A model generated the notes under the pieces. That model worked only from the letters and a program-made list of their open reading frames with translations. It searched no databases and was not told the origin of the DNA. 64,000 nucleotides of DNA, from NCBI RefSeq assembly GCF_002900965.1, contig NZ_PJOM01000002.1, positions 744,001-808,000 on the forward strand, in the 5' to 3' direction. Below, piece by piece: positions 52,102 through 63,539 of the stretch; the first letter of the stretch is position 1; every line of letters begins with the position of its first letter. Both the position numbers and the translations under genes were made by a program. The DNA is from Pseudotabrizicola formosa (GTDB lineage: Bacteria; Pseudomonadota; Alphaproteobacteria; Rhodobacterales; Rhodobacteraceae).

Positions 52102-54426
52102 ATGGGCGGCAGAGGTGGCGGAACAGGCACGCAAACCGTGCTTGCATCGGGGGGCGTCGGCAGAGTGCAGCATGCGTTGAGATCAGCAGCCTGGGAACGG
52201 CTGTCGCGCTTGCGCAGGCAACGGCGGGTCCAGACGGCCACCACCTTCGGGCTGGTGTTTCTGGGTCCGGTGCTGGCGGTCTTCACCTTTCTGACGCTGG
52301 GTCCGTTCAGCCAGGGATCGAACAGCCCGACCCTGCGGCTGGTTCTGCTGGCGGACCTTGTTTATATCCTTGTGGTCGCCGCGCTGGTTCTGGCGCGGGT
52401 CGCGAAACTGGTGGCCGACCGGCGCAGCCAATCTGCCGGATCTCGCCTGCACCTGCGCCTGTCGGGCGTGTTCGCGCTGGTGGCGCTGGTGCCAACGGTG
52501 CTGGTCGCGGTCTTCGCGGTGCTGACGGTGAACATCGGGCTTGAGGGTTGGTTTTCCGAGCGGGTGCGCTCGGTGGTGGGCACATCCTTGTCGGCCGCGC
52601 AGGCCTATGACCGGCAAAGCCGCGATGACCTGATCGAAGACGCCACCAGTCTGGCGGCCTATCTGAATGTGGCCAAGCAATCGACCTTCTTTCTGCCGGA
52701 TGACGGCTTGCGCCCCTTGTTGTCACAGGGGCAGGCTGCGGTGCAGCGCGGGCTGAAAGAGGCCTTCCTGATCGACGGCACCGGCACCCTGCTGACCCGG
52801 GGCCAGCGGTCCTATCTGTTCGACTTTGAAACACCCCCCGCCGAAGCCCTGACCCGCGCCCGCACCGAAGGGCCGCAACTGATTGAAGACTGGGACAATG
52901 ACGAGTTCCGCGCGGTCGTGGCGCTGGAAGCCTATGTCGACCGCTATCTTTATGTCAGCCGCACGGTGGATGGCCAATTGCTGTCGCTGCTCGATTCAAC
53001 CCGCGAAACCGTGCGGCTGTACAATCAGCTGGAGGCCGACAGGGGCCGGGTGCTGTTCAACTTCGGTCTGATCTATCTTGGCTTTGCCATCATCCTGATC
53101 CTTGCCGCCACCTGGATGGGCTTGTGGTTTGCCGAACGCCTGTCCAAACCCGTGGGACGTCTGGCGGGTGCGGCCCAACGGGTGGGCGGCGGAGATCTGG
53201 ATGTGCAGGTGCTGGAAGAGAAGGGCGATGACGAAATCGCCATGCTGGGCCGCATCTTCAACCAGATGACCCGGCAGCTGAAAGGCCAGCGTGAGGCCTT
53301 GGTGGAAAACAACCGCCAGACCGAACGCCGCCGCCGCTTGTTCGATTCCGTGCTGTCCAATGTGACCGCCGGGGTGATCGGTCTGGATTCCGATGGTCAG
53401 ATCGACTTTGTGAACCGCGCAAGTGAACGGTTGCTCGATATGCCAAAGGCCGGTCATGATCTGGCCCTTGCCGATGCCGTGCCGGAATTTGCGCCGCTGT
53501 TCGACCGCCTGCGGGAAAGCAACACGGCCGCGGTGCAGGAAGAGGTCCGCCTGACCCGCAAGGGCAAGCTGGAAAGCCTGCTGGTGCGGATGAGCGTGCG
53601 CAGAAGCGACACCGGGCGGCTGGAAGGCTATGTGGTGGCCTTTGACGATGTGACCGACCTTGTCAGCGCGCAGCGCATGGCGGCCTGGGGCGATGTCGCG
53701 CGGCGCATCGCGCATGAGATCAAGAACCCGCTGACCCCGATTGCGCTCTCTGCCGAACGCATCAAGCGCAAATTCCGCGATCAGGTCAGGGAGCCGGCAG
53801 ATCTGGAGCAGTATACAGACGTTATTGTACGCCAGACCAATGACTTGCGGCGCATTGTTGATGAGTTTTCCAAATTCGCCCGCATGCCCGAACCTGACCG
53901 GCGCGACACTGACTTGACCCGGCTGCTCCGCGACGCCCTGACGCTGCAGGAAAGCGGTCAGCCGACAGTGCGCTTTGTCTCCGACATTCCGGACACGCCG
54001 CAGATCCTGGAACTTGACGCGACCATGATCACGCAAGCCTTGACCAACCTGATCAAGAACGCCGGTGAGGCCATTGAAACTTTGCATGAAAAGGGCGCTC
54101 CCGAGGGTCACGTTCCCGAAATCCGGGTGCAGATGGGCATGGATGACGATGGCGTCACCATCCGCATCATGGACAACGGCATCGGTCTGCCACCGGACCG
54201 GGCGCGGCTGTTTGAACCTTATGTGACCACCCGGGAAAAGGGCACCGGCCTTGGCCTGCCCATCGTGAAGAAGATTATCGAGGAACATGGGGGCACGCTG
54301 GCTTTGCTGGACGCCCCGGTTTTTGACGGAAATACCCAAGCGGGGGCCATGGCGGAAATCCGTCTGCCACGACTGACCCGCAAACGCGGGCGCAACAACA
54401 TGGTCGCACAGGGCCAGGGAGGCTGA
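52102..54426 (+). CDS. ntrY: Membrane sensor kinase NtrY
   Basis: The 774-residue kinase has four N-terminal hydrophobic segments (about 40-160 and 310-335) with a periplasmic region between. HAMP (about 340-390), PAS (about 405-515), HisKA with H538 ([16 protein letters not shown]) and HATPase_c with DNGIGLPPDR and GTGLGLPIV follow. Start ATG 52102 is in a weak SD context; a later GTG (52164) is possible. NtrY/NtrX respond to nitrogen and redox signals. The gene lies 40 bases after ntrC and 1 base before ntrX. Confidence 0.92.
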   Translation: MGGRGGGTGTQTVLASGGVGRVQHALRSAAWERLSRLRRQRRVQTATTFGLVFLGPVLAVFTFLTLGPFSQGSNSPTLRLVLLADLVYILVVAALVLARVAKLVADRRSQSAGSRLHLRLSGVFALVALVPTVLVAVFAVLTVNIGLEGWFSERVRSVVGTSLSAAQAYDRQSRDDLIEDATSLAAYLNVAKQSTFFLPDDGLRPLLSQGQAAVQRGLKEAFLIDGTGTLLTRGQRSYLFDFETPPAEALTRARTEGPQLIEDWDNDEFRAVVALEAYVDRYLYVSRTVDGQLLSLLDSTRETVRLYNQLEADRGRVLFNFGLIYLGFAIILILAATWMGLWFAERLSKPVGRLAGAAQRVGGGDLDVQVLEEKGDDEIAMLGRIFNQMTRQLKGQREALVENNRQTERRRRLFDSVLSNVTAGVIGLDSDGQIDFVNRASERLLDMPKAGHDLALADAVPEFAPLFDRLRESNTAAVQEEVRLTRKGKLESLLVRMSVRRSDTGRLEGYVVAFDDVTDLVSAQRMAAWGDVARRIAHEIKNPLTPIALSAERIKRKFRDQVREPADLEQYTDVIVRQTNDLRRIVDEFSKFARMPEPDRRDTDLTRLLRDALTLQESGQPTVRFVSDIPDTPQILELDATMITQALTNLIKNAGEAIETLHEKGAPEGHVPEIRVQMGMDDDGVTIRIMDNGIGLPPDRARLFEPYVTTREKGTGLGLPIVKKIIEEHGGTLALLDAPVFDGNTQAGAMAEIRLPRLTRKRGRNNMVAQGQGG

Positions 54427-54427
54427 G

Positions 54428-55840
54428 ATGAGCATTCTGATCGTAGATGACGAGAAAGACATTCGCGAGTTGATCGGTGATATTCTGAAGGACGAAGGCT
54501 ATACCATTCGTCTGGCAGGAAATTCCGACGATGCGATGGCCGAGATCAACGCCGATCCGCCCAGCCTGATGATTCTGGATATCTGGCTGAAGGACAGCCG
54601 GATGGACGGGATCGATATTCTGAAAACCGTGAAACGCGACAACCCCGATGTGCCGGTGGTGATCATCTCGGGGCATGGCAACATTGAAATTGCGGTCGCG
54701 GCGATCAAGCAGGGGGCCTATGACTTCATCGAAAAGCCGTTCAACATTGATCAGCTGATGGTGGTGGTGTCGCGCGCGATGGAAACCAGCCGGCTGCGCC
54801 GCGAAAACGCCGATCTGCGCCGGCGCGAGGTGACAAGTTCGGAAATGCTCGGCTCCAGCCCCGCTTTCCGCGCACTGAAGGCACAGCTGGAAAAGGTGAC
54901 CAAGTCGAATGGGCGGGTCATGCTGACCGGGCCATCGGGCAGCGGCAAGGAAATGGCGGCGCGGTTCATTCACAGCAATTCCAACCGGGCCACGGCGCCT
55001 TTTGTCTCGGTGTCTTCGGCCACGGTGGAGCCGGACCGGATGGAAGAGGTTCTGTTCGGCCGCGAAACCGCAGAGCGCGGGATTGAAAAGGGCCTCCTGG
55101 AACAGGCGCATGGCGGTGTGGTCTATTTCGATGAAGTGGCCGACATGCCGCTTGGCACCCAGTCGAAAATCCTGCGGGTTCTGACCGAACAACAGTTCAC
55201 CCGGGCGGGCGGCACCGACAAGGTGCGGGTTGACCTGCGCGTGGTGTCATCGACCACCCGGGATCTGCGCGCCGAAATCGCGGCGGGGCGGTTCCGGCAG
55301 GAACTTTATGACCGGCTGAACGTGGTGCCGATCCCGGTGCCCAGCCTTGAGGAACGGCGCGAGGATATTCCGGAACTGACCCGCCATTTCATCGACCTGT
55401 TCCACCGCACCCAAGGCCTGCCCGCGCGCCAGCTGACGCAAGAGGCCGAGGCCATGCTGCAGACCACCGCCTGGCCCGGCAATGTGCGCCAGCTGCGCAA
55501 TGTGATCGAGAGGGTGCTGATCCTGGGCGAAGCCTCTGGCCCGATCGAGGCGTCGGAACTGCCGGGGCAGGAGGCGGCGGTCGAGGGCAATGGCCGGCTG
55601 GTGCTGGGCGGGGCCATGGCCACCCTGCCGCTGCGCGAGGCGCGTGAGGTGTTTGAACGCGAATACCTGCTGACCCAGATCAACCGCTTTGGCGGCAACA
55701 TCAGCCGCACCGCGAATTTCGTCGGCATGGAACGGTCGGCCCTGCACCGCAAGCTGAAATCGCTTGGTGTGGTGACCACCTCGAAATCCGGCGGGCGGTC
55801 GGCGCATTTTGACGAGCTGGAAGACGAGGATGAAAGCTGA
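54428..55840 (+). CDS. ntrX: Response regulator NtrX, GAFTGA-less
   Basis: The 470-residue regulator has a receiver with D51 (LMILDIWLKDS), an AAA+ domain with GPSGSGKE Walker A and GGVVYFDEVAD Walker B, and a C-terminal Fis-like HTH (about 420-460, NISRTANFVGMERSALHRKL). The loop that should carry GAFTGA reads VLFGRETAERGIEKG, so this NtrX probably does not activate sigma-54. It is separated from ntrY by one base. trkA follows after 117 bases with its own possible promoter. Confidence 0.93.
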   Translation: MSILIVDDEKDIRELIGDILKDEGYTIRLAGNSDDAMAEINADPPSLMILDIWLKDSRMDGIDILKTVKRDNPDVPVVIISGHGNIEIAVAAIKQGAYDFIEKPFNIDQLMVVVSRAMETSRLRRENADLRRREVTSSEMLGSSPAFRALKAQLEKVTKSNGRVMLTGPSGSGKEMAARFIHSNSNRATAPFVSVSSATVEPDRMEEVLFGRETAERGIEKGLLEQAHGGVVYFDEVADMPLGTQSKILRVLTEQQFTRAGGTDKVRVDLRVVSSTTRDLRAEIAAGRFRQELYDRLNVVPIPVPSLEERREDIPELTRHFIDLFHRTQGLPARQLTQEAEAMLQTTAWPGNVRQLRNVIERVLILGEASGPIEASELPGQEAAVEGNGRLVLGGAMATLPLREAREVFEREYLLTQINRFGGNISRTANFVGMERSALHRKLKSLGVVTTSKSGGRSAHFDELEDEDES

Positions 55841-55957
55841 CACCCCCGGCGCCCGGCAGTCACCTTGTGCCCGACATTGACCCTGCGCCCGCCTTCTGCG
55901 ATGCAAGGGGCCTGTGGTGGGGCCAAGGCGGGCCATGCCATCCTATAAGGGGCTGAC

Positions 55958-57334
55958 ATGAAGGTCATCATCTGTGGCGCGGGTCAGGTGGGCTGGCAGA
56001 TTGCGCGCCAGTTGTCGGGTGAACGCAATGACGTGACGGTGGTCGATGTGAACCCCGATCTGGTGCGCCGCGCGACAGATACGCTGGATGTTCAGGGCAT
56101 TGTGGGCTTTGCCAGCTACCCTGACGTGCTGGAACGGGCAGGGGCGCGCGACGCCGATCTGATCATCGCCGCCACCCATTCCGACGAGGTGAACATGGTC
56201 ACCTGTCAGGTCGCGCATTCGGTGTTTTCCGTGCCGCGCAAGATTGCCCGGCTGCGGGCGCAAAGCTATCTGGATGCCATCTATTCCGACCTGTACCGCC
56301 GCGAGCATCTGCCGATCGATGTGGTGATTTCCCCTGAACGCGAGGTGGCCGAGGCCGCCTTGCAACGACTGGCGGCGCCATCGACCTTCGACACCGAAAG
56401 TTTCATGCTGGGCCGGGCGCAGCTTCTGGGCATCGCATTGGATGAGGATTGCCCGGTGCTGAACACGCCGCTGCGGCAGTTGAATGACCTGTTCTCAACG
56501 CTGCGCGCCATTGTGGTGGGCGTGCGCCGCGACGGGCGGCTGTTCGCGCCCGACCCGGATGATCAACTGTTTGCGGGCGACCAGATCTATGTCTTCACCC
56601 ATTCCGAAGATGTGAACCGCGCGCTGGAAATCTTTGGCAAGAAAGCCAAAAAACAGGAGCGCATTGTCATCATCGGCGGTGGCAACGTGGGTCTGGGTGT
56701 GGCCCGCGCGCTGGAGGCCCGCAGTGACCGGGTCCGCGCCAAGATCATCGAAAAATCCCGTCCCACCGCCGAACGCGCGGCCGACAGTCTGGAGCGCACC
56801 ATCGTGCTGCATGGCGACGGGATGGACATGGATATCCTGATGGAAGCCGCCATCGACCGCGCCGATGCGGTGCTGGCGGTGACCGATGACGACAAGACCA
56901 ACCTGCTGGTGGCGGTGCGGGCCAAACAGGCCGGCTGTCAGATGGCGATTGCGCTGGTCAACGATCCGACGCTTGCGCCGATGATGGGGCCGCTGGACAT
57001 TGACGCCTATATCAACCCGCGCGCCACCACCGTCAGCTCGATCCTGCGCCACATTCGCCATGGGCGGGTGCGCGCGGTCTATTCGATCGGCGATGCCGAG
57101 GCCGAGATGATCGAGGCGCAGATCCTGTCGACCAGTTCGCTGGCGGGCAAGATGATCCGCGAGATCGACTTTCCCGAAGGCGTGCTGGTGGGCGGCGTGA
57201 TGAAGGGCGACAAGGTGGTGAAGCCGGGGGCAGAGCTGCGGCTGGAATCGGGTGATATCATCGCGCTGTTTTCCATGACCTCTGACGTCCGGGAGGTGGA
57301 GCGGCTGCTGCAGGTCTCCATCGACTTTTTCTGA
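55958..57334 (+). CDS. trkA: Trk system potassium uptake regulatory subunit TrkA
   Basis: The 458-residue cytoplasmic protein has two RCK (TrkA_N/TrkA_C) units. The nucleotide-binding motifs are CGAGQVGWQIARQLSG (about residue 5) and IGGGNVGLGVARALE (about 240). It gates TrkH in response to NAD(H)/ATP. The last base of its stop is the first of the trkH ATG. AGGGG precedes the start. Confidence 0.93.
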   Translation: MKVIICGAGQVGWQIARQLSGERNDVTVVDVNPDLVRRATDTLDVQGIVGFASYPDVLERAGARDADLIIAATHSDEVNMVTCQVAHSVFSVPRKIARLRAQSYLDAIYSDLYRREHLPIDVVISPEREVAEAALQRLAAPSTFDTESFMLGRAQLLGIALDEDCPVLNTPLRQLNDLFSTLRAIVVGVRRDGRLFAPDPDDQLFAGDQIYVFTHSEDVNRALEIFGKKAKKQERIVIIGGGNVGLGVARALEARSDRVRAKIIEKSRPTAERAADSLERTIVLHGDGMDMDILMEAAIDRADAVLAVTDDDKTNLLVAVRAKQAGCQMAIALVNDPTLAPMMGPLDIDAYINPRATTVSSILRHIRHGRVRAVYSIGDAEAEMIEAQILSTSSLAGKMIREIDFPEGVLVGGVMKGDKVVKPGAELRLESGDIIALFSMTSDVREVERLLQVSIDFF

Positions 57335-58860
57335 TGGTCTGGCGTGAACGGCTGCTGGCCGCACCGCTCTTGGTGACGCTGTCGGCCCTGTCGGGACTGT
57401 CCATGTTCCTGCCCGCCGCCCATGCCACCCTGACCAATATGGATCAGGTGGCGCAGGGCTTTTTCTATTCCGGGCTGATGGTGCTGATTGTCACGGCAAT
57501 GGTCTGGCTTGCCACGTCAAGCTGGAAGCCGCGCAATCTGGCGCGCAGCCAGCTGGCCTCCCTCGCCGGGGCCTATGCGCTGATGCCGGTGATCTTTGCG
57601 GTTCCGGTCACACAGGCGCTGCCTGACACCAGCTTTCTGAACGCCTGGTTTGAAATGGTGTCCTGTTTCACCACCACGGGGGCCTCGCTCTATGACACGC
57701 CGGGCCGGTTGGCGCCGTCGCTGCATCTGTGGCGGGCCACGGTGGGATGGCTGGGGGGGCTGTTCATTCTGGTCACGGCCACCGCGATCCTTGCGCCGAT
57801 GAATCTGGGCGGGGTCGAGGTGATGTCGGGTCGCGCGCCGGGACGCGGCGCGGCGGGGCTGAGCCAGATCACCCGGGTGGCCGATCCGTCGCAGCGCTTC
57901 TTGCGCTATACGATGCTGTTGTTCCCGATCTATTCCGGGCTGACCCTGCTGTTGTGGCTGCTCTTGATGATTGCGGGCGAGGTCAATCTGGTGGCGCTGA
58001 TCCATGCCATGGGCACGCTGTCCACCTCTGGCATCGGGCCGGACGGCGATCTGAGCATGCTGCGCACCGGTCTGCTGGGCGAGATGCTGATCGTGCTGTT
58101 TCTGATGCTGGCGATCTCGCGGCGGTTTTTGCCCGGTGCGCAATCGGTGCTGATGCAGGGGCCCTTGCATCGTGACCCGGAGGTGCGGCTGGCGACCATC
58201 GTGGTTGCGACCACCACGGGGGTGCTGTTCTTTCGTCATTTCATCGGTGCCATCGAGGTGGAAGCAACCGATGATGCCGCCTCTGCGCTGCGCGCGCTGT
58301 GGGGCACATTCTTCATGGCGGTGAGCTTTCTGACCACCACGGGCTACGAATCGGGCGAATGGGCGGCGGCGCGCAGCTGGTCGGGCCTGCCCAGCCCCGG
58401 CCTTGTGCTGCTGGGTCTGGCCATCATCGGCGGCGGGGTGGCGACGACGGCGGGCGGGGTGAAGCTGCTGCGGGTCTATGCCCTGTTCCGCCATGGCGAG
58501 CGTGAATTGGAAAAGCTGATCCACCCGTCATCGATCGGCGGGCAGGGGTCACAGGCGCGGCGTCTGCGGCGCGAAGGGGCCTATTTCGCCTGGCTGTTCT
58601 TCATGCTCTTTGCCCTGTCGATTGCGGTGAGCACGGCGGCGCTGTCATTGATGAACCTGCCGTTCGAGGATGCGCTGGTGCTGACGCTTGCCGCCCTGTC
58701 CACCACGGGCCAGCTGGCCGATCTGGCTGGCACCGTACCGATCCGCTATGCCGACCTGGATACGGCGGCCAAGGTATTTCTGGCCGTGGTGATGGTGGTC
58801 GGACGGCTGGAGACATTGGCGCTTCTGGCGCTCTTTGCCCCCTCCAGCTGGCAACGCTGA
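57334..58860 (+). CDS. trkH: Trk potassium uptake channel subunit TrkH
   Basis: The 508-residue integral membrane protein has four M1-P-M2 units with selectivity-filter-like motifs [24 protein letters not shown] and STTGQLAD. These contain the glycines typical of the TrkH/KtrB channels. It imports potassium with TrkA. It is coupled to trkA and follows ntrYX, a conserved alphaproteobacterial arrangement. Confidence 0.93.
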   Translation: MVWRERLLAAPLLVTLSALSGLSMFLPAAHATLTNMDQVAQGFFYSGLMVLIVTAMVWLATSSWKPRNLARSQLASLAGAYALMPVIFAVPVTQALPDTSFLNAWFEMVSCFTTTGASLYDTPGRLAPSLHLWRATVGWLGGLFILVTATAILAPMNLGGVEVMSGRAPGRGAAGLSQITRVADPSQRFLRYTMLLFPIYSGLTLLLWLLLMIAGEVNLVALIHAMGTLSTSGIGPDGDLSMLRTGLLGEMLIVLFLMLAISRRFLPGAQSVLMQGPLHRDPEVRLATIVVATTTGVLFFRHFIGAIEVEATDDAASALRALWGTFFMAVSFLTTTGYESGEWAAARSWSGLPSPGLVLLGLAIIGGGVATTAGGVKLLRVYALFRHGERELEKLIHPSSIGGQGSQARRLRREGAYFAWLFFMLFALSIAVSTAALSLMNLPFEDALVLTLAALSTTGQLADLAGTVPIRYADLDTAAKVFLAVVMVVGRLETLALLALFAPSSWQR

Positions 58861-58996
58861 CCGATGCTTGGGCAAGGGGCTGCTTTTTGGGCTGGAATCT
58901 CTGCGAATCCCGTCCCATAGTATGCGGCAATGCGCCAGCGGCAGGCTGATAAGCCGAGGGACGGATAAAACGCGCAACATTAAGGGCACGAAGAGA

Positions 58997-59230
58997 ATGG
59001 CCGGTGATAAACAGAACTTGCAGGACGCTTTCCTGAACCATGTCCGCAAGGCAAAAGTTCCAGTGACGATCTTCCTGATCAACGGGGTGAAGCTGCAAGG
59101 CGTGATCACCTGGTTTGACAATTTCTGCGTGCTTTTGCGCCGGGATGGTCAATCGCAACTTGTCTACAAACACGCGATTTCCACCATCATGCCGGGCGCG
59201 CCGATCAACCTTTATGAAGGTGAAGACTGA
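58997..59230 (+). CDS. hfq: RNA chaperone Hfq
   Basis: The 77-residue protein has Sm1 (about 15-55, with [21 protein letters not shown]) and Sm2 ([11 protein letters not shown], about 55-67). It begins [18 protein letters not shown], including the proximal-face Gln and the RNA-binding QNLQDAFLN helix. Hfq binds small RNAs and mRNAs. The start has AAGAGA upstream; a longer frame adds no homologous residues. hflX follows directly, as in E. coli. Confidence 0.97.
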   Translation: MAGDKQNLQDAFLNHVRKAKVPVTIFLINGVKLQGVITWFDNFCVLLRRDGQSQLVYKHAISTIMPGAPINLYEGED

Positions 59231-59238
59231 TTTCCGAT

Positions 59239-60597
59239 TTGCCGGACGATGACGAGGACGAAGAGATCTGGCCCGATACGGGCACAGGTCTTGACGCCTA
59301 TGAAAGCGAAAGCCCCGCGACGCGGGCCTTTGTGCTGCACCCCGACATAAAGTCGAAACCCGCGCGCCGCCTGCCCGAACATGGGCTGGCCGAAGCGGTG
59401 AGCCTGGCCGCCGCCCTGCCGCGGATCGAGGTGGTGGGGGCCGAGGTTGTGCGCCTGCCGCGGCTTCACCCGGGCATGCTGTTCGGGTCAGGCAAGGTCG
59501 AGGAGCTGGCCGCGCGTTTCAAGGCCGAGGATGTCGGGTTGGTGCTGGTGGATGGGCCGGTCTCGCCGGTGCAGCAGCGCAATCTGGAAAAGGAATGGGG
59601 CGTCAAGCTGCTGGACCGGACCGGGCTGATCCTGGAAATTTTCGCCGACCGCGCCCGCACCCGCGAAGGCGTGTTGCAGGTGGAACTGGCGGCTCTGTCG
59701 TTCCAGCGCACCCGTCTGGTGCGGGCCTGGACGCACCTTGAGCGGCAGCGCGGCGGCTTTGGCTTTGTCGGCGGGCCGGGGGAAACCCAGATCGAGGCCG
59801 ACCGCCGCGCCATCGACGATCAGGTGATCCGGCTCAAGCGCCAGCTGGCCAAGGTGGTCAAGACGCGAGAGTTGCACCGGGCCGCGCGCAAGAAGGTGCC
59901 GTTCCCGATTGTGGCCTTGGTGGGGTATACCAACGCGGGGAAATCCACGCTGTTCAACCGCATCACCGGGGCCGAGGTGCTGGCCAAGGACATGCTGTTT
60001 GCCACGCTGGACCCGACGATGCGCGCCATGGTGCTGCCGGTGCCGCAAGGTGGCGCAGGGTCTGGCACGGGCCGCAAGATCATCCTCTCCGACACCGTGG
60101 GCTTCATCAGTGAGCTGCCCACCACGCTGGTCGCCGCCTTTCGCGCCACGCTGGAAGAGGTGCTGTCGGCCGATCTGATCTTGCATGTGCGCGACATTTC
60201 CCACCCGGAATCGGCCGAGCAAGCCGCAGATGTGATGGATATCCTGACCTCACTGGGGGTGAACAAGGCCACACCGATGCTGGAGATCTGGAACAAGCTG
60301 GATCTGGTCGACGGTTCGGCACGCGACGCTCTGGCCGCGCAAGCGGCACAGCGCAACGATGTGCTGGCGGTTTCGGCGCTGACCGGGGAGGGGGTGGAAG
60401 CGCTGCTCTACCGGGTGTCGCAGGTGTTTGACGAGGCAACATCCGAACGCAGGCTCACCTTGCCCTTCACCGAGGGCCGGCGCCACGCCTGGCTGCACGC
60501 GCAAGGCGTGGTAGAGGCAGAGTCGCAAGGCGATGACGGCTGGGACCTGTCCCTGCGCTGGACCGCGCGGCAGGAAAAGCAGTACCGCGACCTCTAG
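59239..60597 (+). CDS. hflX: GTPase HflX
   Basis: HflX is a GTPase that binds the 50S subunit and rescues stalled ribosomes. The 452-residue frame from TTG 59239 has the N-terminal HflX domain with LHPGMLFGSGKVEEL and a GGPGETQIEADRR helix. The G domain has GYTNAGKST (G1), DTVGFI (G3) and NKLD (G4). TTG 59239 lies 18 bases from the nearest SD (GAAGG at 59216-59220). An ATT at 59230 is in frame, shares a base with the hfq stop and has normal spacing, so the real start may be ATT. Confidence 0.9.
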   Translation: MPDDDEDEEIWPDTGTGLDAYESESPATRAFVLHPDIKSKPARRLPEHGLAEAVSLAAALPRIEVVGAEVVRLPRLHPGMLFGSGKVEELAARFKAEDVGLVLVDGPVSPVQQRNLEKEWGVKLLDRTGLILEIFADRARTREGVLQVELAALSFQRTRLVRAWTHLERQRGGFGFVGGPGETQIEADRRAIDDQVIRLKRQLAKVVKTRELHRAARKKVPFPIVALVGYTNAGKSTLFNRITGAEVLAKDMLFATLDPTMRAMVLPVPQGGAGSGTGRKIILSDTVGFISELPTTLVAAFRATLEEVLSADLILHVRDISHPESAEQAADVMDILTSLGVNKATPMLEIWNKLDLVDGSARDALAAQAAQRNDVLAVSALTGEGVEALLYRVSQVFDEATSERRLTLPFTEGRRHAWLHAQGVVEAESQGDDGWDLSLRWTARQEKQYRDL

Positions 60598-60623
60598 ACG
60601 GTGGTGCCCTGCACAACCGTCGC

Positions 60624-60664
60624 CGGGGGGCTGTCTGCCCCCCGACCCCCCCGAGGATATTTTT
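60624..60664 (+). promoter_or_regulatory. Hairpin and CCCCCCGAGGAT motif in hflX-guaB intergenic region
   Basis: A perfect 8-bp stem (CGGGGGGC with GCCCCCCG, 60624-60644) is followed by A, a seven-C run and GAGGATATTTTT. The G run can pair with either C run, giving two alternative structures. It could be an hflX terminator or a regulatory leader of guaB. The same 12-base motif occurs in ispDF. Confidence 0.5.
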
Positions 60665-60666
60665 GA

Positions 60667-62241
<1,575 letters not shown>

Positions 62242-62265
62242 GCCTGTGCGGCAAGGACCTCGACC

Positions 62266-63423
62266 ATGACGCCCGCCGCCCGGGTTTCCGCGGCGATTGC
62301 CGTGCTGGACCGCGTTCTGAGCGGCAGCCCTGCCGAACAGGCGCTGACCAACTGGGGCCGGGCCAGCCGCTTTGCCGGCTCGGGCGACCGCAATGCGGTG
62401 CGCGATCTGGTCTATGATGCGCTGCGCTGCCGCCGGTCCTATGCCGCTCTGGGCGGGGCGCAAAGCGGGCGCGGCCTGATGCTGGGGGCCTTGCGCGCGG
62501 CCGGCACGGATCCTGCGACGCTGTTCACTGGGATCGGCCATGCGCCGGTGCCGCTGTCGGCCGGCGAAGAGGGACGCCCGCCCGAGGGTGCAGAGGCGCT
62601 GGACCTGCCGGACTGGCTGCTGCCACAGCTGACACAGTCGCTGGGCGCGGATCTTGCCGCCACGGCGCAGGCGTTGCGCCAGCGTGCGCCGGTGTTCTTG
62701 CGCGTGAACCTGCGGCGGGGATCGCTGGCGCAAGGGATCGCCGCGCTGCAGGCCGAGAGCATTGTGGCAGAGCCACATGCGCTTGCCGACACGGCGCTGA
62801 TGGTGACGCAGGGCGCGCGCAAGATTCAGACCAGTCAGGCCTATCTGTCGGGTCTGGTCGAACTGCAGGATGCCGCGTCGCAGGCTGTGGTCAGCGCCTT
62901 GCCCCTGCGCGACGGAATGCGCGTTCTCGACCATTGCGCGGGCGGGGGTGGCAAGGCCCTTGCCATGGCGGCACGGGCGCAGCTGTCGCTCTTTGCCCAT
63001 GATGCAGATCCGGGGCGGATGCGCGATCTGCCCGTCCGCGCGGCGCGGGCCGGTGTCAGGCTGACACGGACCGACGATCCGGAAAGCTTGGCGCCGTTCG
63101 ATCTGATCCTCGCCGATGCGCCCTGTTCCGGCTCGGGCAGCTGGCGCCGAGATCCGCAGGGCAAATGGGCCCTGACCGCAGAGCGTCTGGCCCAGATCGG
63201 CGCCGTTCAGGACAGCATTCTGGACCGGTTGGCGCCTTTGGTCGCCCCCGCGGGGGTCTTGGCCTATGCCACCTGCTCGCTGCTGAGGGTTGAAAATGAA
63301 GACCGGGTCAACGCCTTTTTGTCGCGCCATCCGGGATGGCAGATCGCAGGTCTGCAGCGTTTCACGCCATTGAGCGGCGGGGATGGCTTTTTTCTGGCCC
63401 AGCTGAGGCAAGCGCCTGCTTGA
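62266..63423 (+). CDS. RsmB/NOP family RNA (cytosine-5)-methyltransferase
   Basis: The 385-residue protein has an N-terminal RNA-binding region (about 1-150) and a Rossmann methyltransferase domain. Motif I is VLDHCAGGGGKALAMA, motif IV ADAPCSGSGSWRRDP with one catalytic cysteine, and motif VI YATCSLL with the second. It probably methylates 16S rRNA C967 like RsmB, but the N terminus lacks a clear NusB-like domain, so the exact target is uncertain. It lies 24 bases after guaB. Confidence 0.87.
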   Translation: MTPAARVSAAIAVLDRVLSGSPAEQALTNWGRASRFAGSGDRNAVRDLVYDALRCRRSYAALGGAQSGRGLMLGALRAAGTDPATLFTGIGHAPVPLSAGEEGRPPEGAEALDLPDWLLPQLTQSLGADLAATAQALRQRAPVFLRVNLRRGSLAQGIAALQAESIVAEPHALADTALMVTQGARKIQTSQAYLSGLVELQDAASQAVVSALPLRDGMRVLDHCAGGGGKALAMAARAQLSLFAHDADPGRMRDLPVRAARAGVRLTRTDDPESLAPFDLILADAPCSGSGSWRRDPQGKWALTAERLAQIGAVQDSILDRLAPLVAPAGVLAYATCSLLRVENEDRVNAFLSRHPGWQIAGLQRFTPLSGGDGFFLAQLRQAPA

Positions 63424-63467
63424 TTTGCCCGGGGGCCTTGCGTCATGCTCGCGCAGGCAAGGCACCG

Positions 63468-63482
63468 TTAAGAGCGTGTTAA
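63468..63482 (+). promoter_or_regulatory. Perfect CtrA binding box before the terminal sensor gene
   Basis: TTAA-GAGCGTG-TTAA matches the full CtrA consensus (TTAA-N7-TTAA) exactly. It lies 58 bases before the start at 63540, in a 116-base gap otherwise free of features. Confidence 0.65.
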
Positions 63483-63539
63483 CCGTTTATATGATGTTCT
63501 GCCCCTTGAAACGGGTGAAGATCAACTTGGGGAAGTGGC

